Shown here: in pieces, positions 23,327 to 26,098 of the stretch
Layout: every line of letters starts with the position of its first letter
Numbering within the stretch: the first letter of the stretch is position 1
Assembly: GCA_016934645.1 (NCBI GenBank)
Contig: JAFGSL010000129.1
Coordinates: forward strand, 1 to 26,098
Length of the DNA stretch: 26,098 nt
Direction of reading: 5' to 3'
Source of the DNA: Anaerolineae bacterium
Lineage (GTDB): Bacteria; Chloroflexota; Anaerolineae; B4-G1; SLSP01
The notes under the pieces: model-generated
Seen by the model: only the letters and a program-made list of their open reading frames with translations
Database searches by the model: none
What the model was told of the DNA's origin: nothing
Made by a program: the position numbers and the translations under genes

Positions 23327-23395
23327 GGCGCAGATTGGCGCAGATTTTATCATTTTGCTTCTTTGATCTGCGAAAATCAGCGTTAATCTGCGTCC
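23327..23395. repeat. GCAGAT-type palindromic intergenic repeat, copy 2
   Basis: The left arm is GGCGCAGATTGGCGCAGATT (from 23327) and the right arm ends AATCAGCGTTAATCTGCGTCC. The arms are imperfect inverted copies built from the same CGCAGATT module as copy 1 (7862-7932). It occupies the convergent gap between the exporter and the ADC-like gene, with the hairpin centre near 23357. No gene is seen in this gap. Confidence 0.85.
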
Positions 23396-23419
23396 AAATT
23401 TCCGGGGAATGCCTCGCCC

Positions 23420-24496
23420 TTACGTTGCCCGCCACACCTCAACACCAGCATCGAGCGCAAAATCCACGTGCAGCCAAAGCGTCGCCAGCGCCTGTAGTGT
23501 GCCGGAACTATCCACGTTCAGTCCCAAGGTTTCGGGCAGGGGATGGCTCGCCAGTGACTGGCAGGTGACAGTGTACGTTCCGTCGATAAAGCCGCCACCG
23601 TGGAAGGTCGTGATCTGCACCGGCGCTTCGACAATCGCTTGATAGCACGCCTTCCGCGAATCGACAGCGTCTCGGAACTGCTTGAGGAAGATGAGCGGCA
23701 TGTTCTCCGCCATCTCAAACCACTGTGTACCGCCGCCGTCGCCCGCCTGAGGCTCCCAATCCTTGAACAACAACCGGATAAGGGCGCTGCGCGCGGCGTC
23801 CCAACTTGTCCACGTGTCGGGCGGCGTGTCCTGTACGGCATCGCTTTTGCGCGTTTCGAGCAATCGCTGCACTGTGCCTTCGGCTTGCGGATCGAAATCC
23901 GTGAAACCCCATACGTCAACGGCGAATTCGGGATTTTGGATACTGGCGGGTTTCTCGAACTGCCCCCACGTTTTCGGAAACCCGTACACCTCGCGCCCTG
24001 ACGTGATGGCGTAAGGATTGTCCACAAAAAGGTAGGGCAGAAACCAGGCGGCGTGACCTGTCCCGCTCGTCACTGGCGTCCAGAAACTCACCTCTGTCTC
24101 GTGCATCCACCCGATGGCGCCGTCGCGCTCGTCCAGCGATTGTATCTGCATACCGGCGTATAGGAGCATCACATACGGTCCGAGTGGGCTGACCTTCACC
24201 GCTCCGCCGGATGGCGTGTCAAAGTACGTATCACACAGCGTGCGTAGCGCTTCGATGCGCGCCGGGAGCAGGAACGCCGCGATGTGCGCCTCCCGCTGGA
24301 GATACGGGCCGCGGAATGCCGGGATGCCGATCCCGCCGTCGACGTAGTCCGGCAGCGCCGTTTCCTCAGATGCGGGCGTTTTCGGCGCGCAGCCCACGGC
24401 CATCGCGCCCAACGCGCCTCCTGCAAGATGCAGGAAGCGTCTGCGGGAGAGTCGCGTGCGCGACAACCGCGCGGTAGGTTCACTTTTGGTATTCAC
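23420..24496 (-). CDS. Tat-exported lipoprotein with acetoacetate-decarboxylase-like domain
   Basis: This 358-residue protein begins with a twin-arginine signal (SRRRFLHLAGGALGAMAVGC): RR motif at 18-20 and a lipobox AVGC with Cys36. After a short Thr/Pro/Glu linker the body resembles the acetoacetate decarboxylase fold, with PYVMLLYAGMQ, MHETEVSFWTPV, YLFVDNPYAITSGREVYGFPKTWG, and a late TFHGGGFIDG. Lys175 in YGFPK is at the position expected for the Schiff-base lysine; the second Lys that usually follows it is Thr. A folded, Tat-exported, lipid-anchored member of this fold is unusual, so true decarboxylase activity is doubtful. The GTG start at 24496 overlaps the stop of the serine hydrolase gene (GTGA) with AAAGGA 8 nt upstream, which strongly supports it over the GTG at 24529. 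Confidence 0.75.
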   Translation of the reverse strand: MNTKSEPTARLSRTRLSRRRFLHLAGGALGAMAVGCAPKTPASEETALPDYVDGGIGIPAFRGPYLQREAHIAAFLLPARIEALRTLCDTYFDTPSGGAVKVSPLGPYVMLLYAGMQIQSLDERDGAIGWMHETEVSFWTPVTSGTGHAAWFLPYLFVDNPYAITSGREVYGFPKTWGQFEKPASIQNPEFAVDVWGFTDFDPQAEGTVQRLLETRKSDAVQDTPPDTWTSWDAARSALIRLLFKDWEPQAGDGGGTQWFEMAENMPLIFLKQFRDAVDSRKACYQAIVEAPVQITTFHGGGFIDGTYTVTCQSLASHPLPETLGLNVDSSGTLQALATLWLHVDFALDAGVEVWRAT

Positions 24497-25557
24497 TGTA
24501 TCGATCCTTTGTACGGACTCTCCAACCACGCGATGCCCGGGTGGGGGCCTGGCAACGTTGCAGCGTACAGTTTTGTGCAGAGTTTCAGCCCGTTCGCGCT
24601 GTTACTCATCATAACCAATCCTGTTTTCTGCGTTTGGCTTCCCATCACGGAGGCTTTGAACACGCCGTTATTGCCCCAGTGCCAGAATATGTCCCCGCCA
24701 GGAACGTGCTCCAGCCCCCATCCCAATCCCCACGACACCTCCTGGTTCACCTGGAAGTCGGTCGCGGGCCAGTTATCGCCCCAGTCCGGGTTGTCGTTGA
24801 CGGAAACGTGCGGGCGCAGCATCTCCGCAGTTTGAGCTGTGCTGAGATAAGCGGGTGACTCACGCGGCTCCATAATGGCGCACACAAAACGTGCAAATTC
24901 TGACGGTGTGGTGTAAAGCGTGTAGGCGGCGTTGGGTGTGTCCATTTTCCTCACCTCGGCCGGCTCACCCGTGGCCTTGTAGCCTTGTGCAGCGAGTGTA
25001 TCGTAGGGTTCGATCCACATGTAACTGCTGGAAGGCATGTCGAACGGCTGGAATATGTGCGTTTTCGCCAACTCGGTCAGACTTTCCCCGGTCACGTGTT
25101 CGACGACCTTCTGCAAATACATGTAGCCCTCACCGGAATAGGAAAACCGTTCGCCGGGCGTGAAATAGATGGCGAGGGGTTTCTCTTCGGAGCGCCAATT
25201 GGGGAAGCCCGGCGTGTGGCACAGGACGCACCGGGCGGTGATGAGCGGCAGACGCAGTTCATCGGCGATGTAGGGTTCCGGCATGTAGTCGTTCAAGGGC
25301 GTGTCCAGATCGAGCATACCGGTGGCTGCCAGCTTCAGTACGATGTAGGCAAAGACCGGTTTGCTCAACGACGCCGCCTGGAAGATCGTCGCGGGCGTCA
25401 CGGGTTGTTCGGCGGCTTTGTCCTGATAGCCGAAGCCTCGGCTCCACACAATGCGTGCGTCCGCGATCAAGGCAACGGATAGCCCGACGATGGCGGATTC
25501 CTCCACCCATCCGGGGATGTGCTCTTTGAGTGTTGCAATGATTGATGTGATGTCCAT
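24493..25557 (-). CDS. Serine hydrolase, class C beta-lactamase/DD-peptidase family
   Basis: This 354-residue protein has the beta-lactamase class C/esterase fold signature. Ser63-Leu-Ser-Lys66 (SxxK) carries the acyl-forming Ser, YSGEGY supplies the Tyr of the YxN-like motif, and HWGNN stands in for the KTG box. LCHTPGFPNW replaces the usual LLSHTSGLP. No signal peptide is seen at the ATG at 25557, so the enzyme may be cytoplasmic and act as an esterase or peptidase rather than a cell-wall enzyme. The ATG follows AAAGGG by 4 nt; the open frame reaches 25617 but without a good start. It begins 37 nt after the HsdM-like gene and overlaps the ADC-like lipoprotein gene by 4 nt, so the pair is probably cotranslated. 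Substrate unknown. Confidence 0.88.
   Translation of the reverse strand: MDITSIIATLKEHIPGWVEESAIVGLSVALIADARIVWSRGFGYQDKAAEQPVTPATIFQAASLSKPVFAYIVLKLAATGMLDLDTPLNDYMPEPYIADELRLPLITARCVLCHTPGFPNWRSEEKPLAIYFTPGERFSYSGEGYMYLQKVVEHVTGESLTELAKTHIFQPFDMPSSSYMWIEPYDTLAAQGYKATGEPAEVRKMDTPNAAYTLYTTPSEFARFVCAIMEPRESPAYLSTAQTAEMLRPHVSVNDNPDWGDNWPATDFQVNQEVSWGLGWGLEHVPGGDIFWHWGNNGVFKASVMGSQTQKTGLVMMSNSANGLKLCTKLYAATLPGPHPGIAWLESPYKGSIQ
24505..24510 (-). promoter_or_regulatory. Ribosome-binding site of the ADC-like lipoprotein
   Basis: AAAGGA on the minus strand is 8 nt before the GTG at 24496. It lies inside the last codons of the serine hydrolase gene and supports translational coupling through the GTGA overlap. 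Confidence 0.7.
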
Positions 25558-25594
25558 TTTACCCTTTGGTTCGGAACAAGATTTCGTAGAAATT

Positions 25595-26098
25595 CTAGCT
25601 CTCCAAGTCTTCCACAATCGCCCGGAACTGCTCCAGCGCGGACTCCAAATCCTCTACGATCTCCTCCGCGAGCACGTCCGGCTCGGGCAGGTTCGCTGTC
25701 TCTTCCAGCGATTCGTCGCGCAGCCAGAAGATGTCGAGGTTGACCTTGTCTCTCGCCAGCAACTCCTCGTAGCTGTACGCGCGCCAGCGTCCATCTGGGC
25801 CCGCACCTTGTGCGTCCGAACCTGGTTCGGCTTCTTCCGACCAGGTGGGCGTGCGATCGTGGCGGTTCTCCGGGTGATAGCAGGCCACGAAGTCGTCCAA
25901 GTCGGCGCGGGTGAGGGGATTCTCCTTGAGCGTGAAGTGCATATTCGTGCGCAGGTCGTAAATCCACAACGTCTCCGTGGACACCGTCTCGCCGCCCGCG
26001 CGCCGGTCGAAGAAAAGCACGTTCGCCTTGACGCCCTGCGCGTAGAAGATGCCCGTGGGCAGGCGCAGCAGCGTGTGGACGTCGCACTCGTGGAGCAG
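25595..26098 (-). CDS. hsdM: Type I restriction-modification methylase HsdM, C-terminal part
   Basis: The last 167 residues of a type I N6-adenine DNA methyltransferase subunit are present; the frame stays open to the window edge, so the 5' part lies beyond 26098. RLPTGIFYAQGVKANVLFF is the block following the catalytic NPPF region in HsdM proteins. TLWIYDLRTNMHFTLKENPL and a DKVNLDIFWLRDES segment complete the C-terminal domain, which ends in an acidic coiled coil (LESALEQFRAIVEDLES). HsdM pairs with HsdS to methylate adenine at the recognition site and with HsdR to restrict. The gene downstream is a serine hydrolase, not hsdS or hsdR, so those partners must lie upstream beyond the window or be missing. 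Confidence 0.9.
   Translation of the reverse strand: MLHECDVHTLLRLPTGIFYAQGVKANVLFFDRRAGGETVSTETLWIYDLRTNMHFTLKENPLTRADLDDFVACYHPENRHDRTPTWSEEAEPGSDAQGAGPDGRWRAYSYEELLARDKVNLDIFWLRDESLEETANLPEPDVLAEEIVEDLESALEQFRAIVEDLES

Noticed and set aside
25557..25617. Longer N-terminus of the serine hydrolase
   Set aside because: The added residues lack a signal-peptide pattern, overlap the hsdM stop region and have no ribosome-binding site.

Overview
The window looks like a piece of chromosome from a free-living, heterotrophic bacterium, most likely a Chloroflexota (Anaerolineae-like) species. That is inference from gene content: two-component propeller kinases, several URO-D-like paralogues, a GATase-like membrane protein, and several families of small palindromic and heptamer intergenic repeats. 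No single sequence here proves the taxon. Base use is fairly even throughout, and no transposase, phage or conjugation gene is visible.

Layout. 1-315: tRNA-Pro(GGG) with its own intrinsic terminator, then a strong sigma70-type promoter. 315-7849 (+): a putative operon of two hybrid sensor kinases (4-nt overlap) and a GH4 glycosidase 18 nt downstream, which looks like a sugar-sensing and utilisation locus. 7932-12012 (-): an RlmI-like rRNA methyltransferase with a predicted leaderless transcript, a large membrane protein and a Nudix hydrolase, probably cotranscribed. 12303-13436 (+): a URO-D-superfamily protein. 13455-14067 (-): a VapB/VapC-type toxin-antitoxin pair whose PIN toxin is frameshifted. 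14216-17669 (+): a GH32 fructan/sucrose hydrolase behind a perfect 16-bp palindrome, an EamA transporter overlapping it, and a tyrosine-phosphatase-like protein. 17808-18929 (-): a second URO-D-like protein. 19120-23315 (+): a MarR regulator and a heterodimeric ABC exporter. 23420-26098 (-): an acetoacetate-decarboxylase-like Tat lipoprotein, a class C beta-lactamase-like serine hydrolase (GTGA overlap), and the C-terminal end of a type I restriction-modification methylase running off the window.

The clearest regulatory circuit is MarR plus exporter. Two TTAG-N4-CTAA palindromes sit on the start site of a consensus promoter in front of marR, and a third, near-identical site lies between marR and the exporter genes. 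This points to autorepression together with control of the transporter. The exporter subunits have complementary active-site changes: D and Q replace the catalytic E and H in subunit 1, and ISQGQ replaces LSGGQ in subunit 2. This fits a pump with one degenerate ATP site.

The second theme is intergenic repeats. All four convergent gene junctions in the window contain a palindrome or heptamer repeat, and in several cases the repeat itself supplies a stop or start codon of the flanking gene. I saw no clear evidence of a wholly new defence or biosynthetic system. The least conventional units are the two-kinase/GH4 operon with no DNA-binding output, the two URO-D-like proteins lacking the usual metal-ligand motif, and the serine hydrolase/ADC-like lipoprotein pair beside a type I R-M gene.
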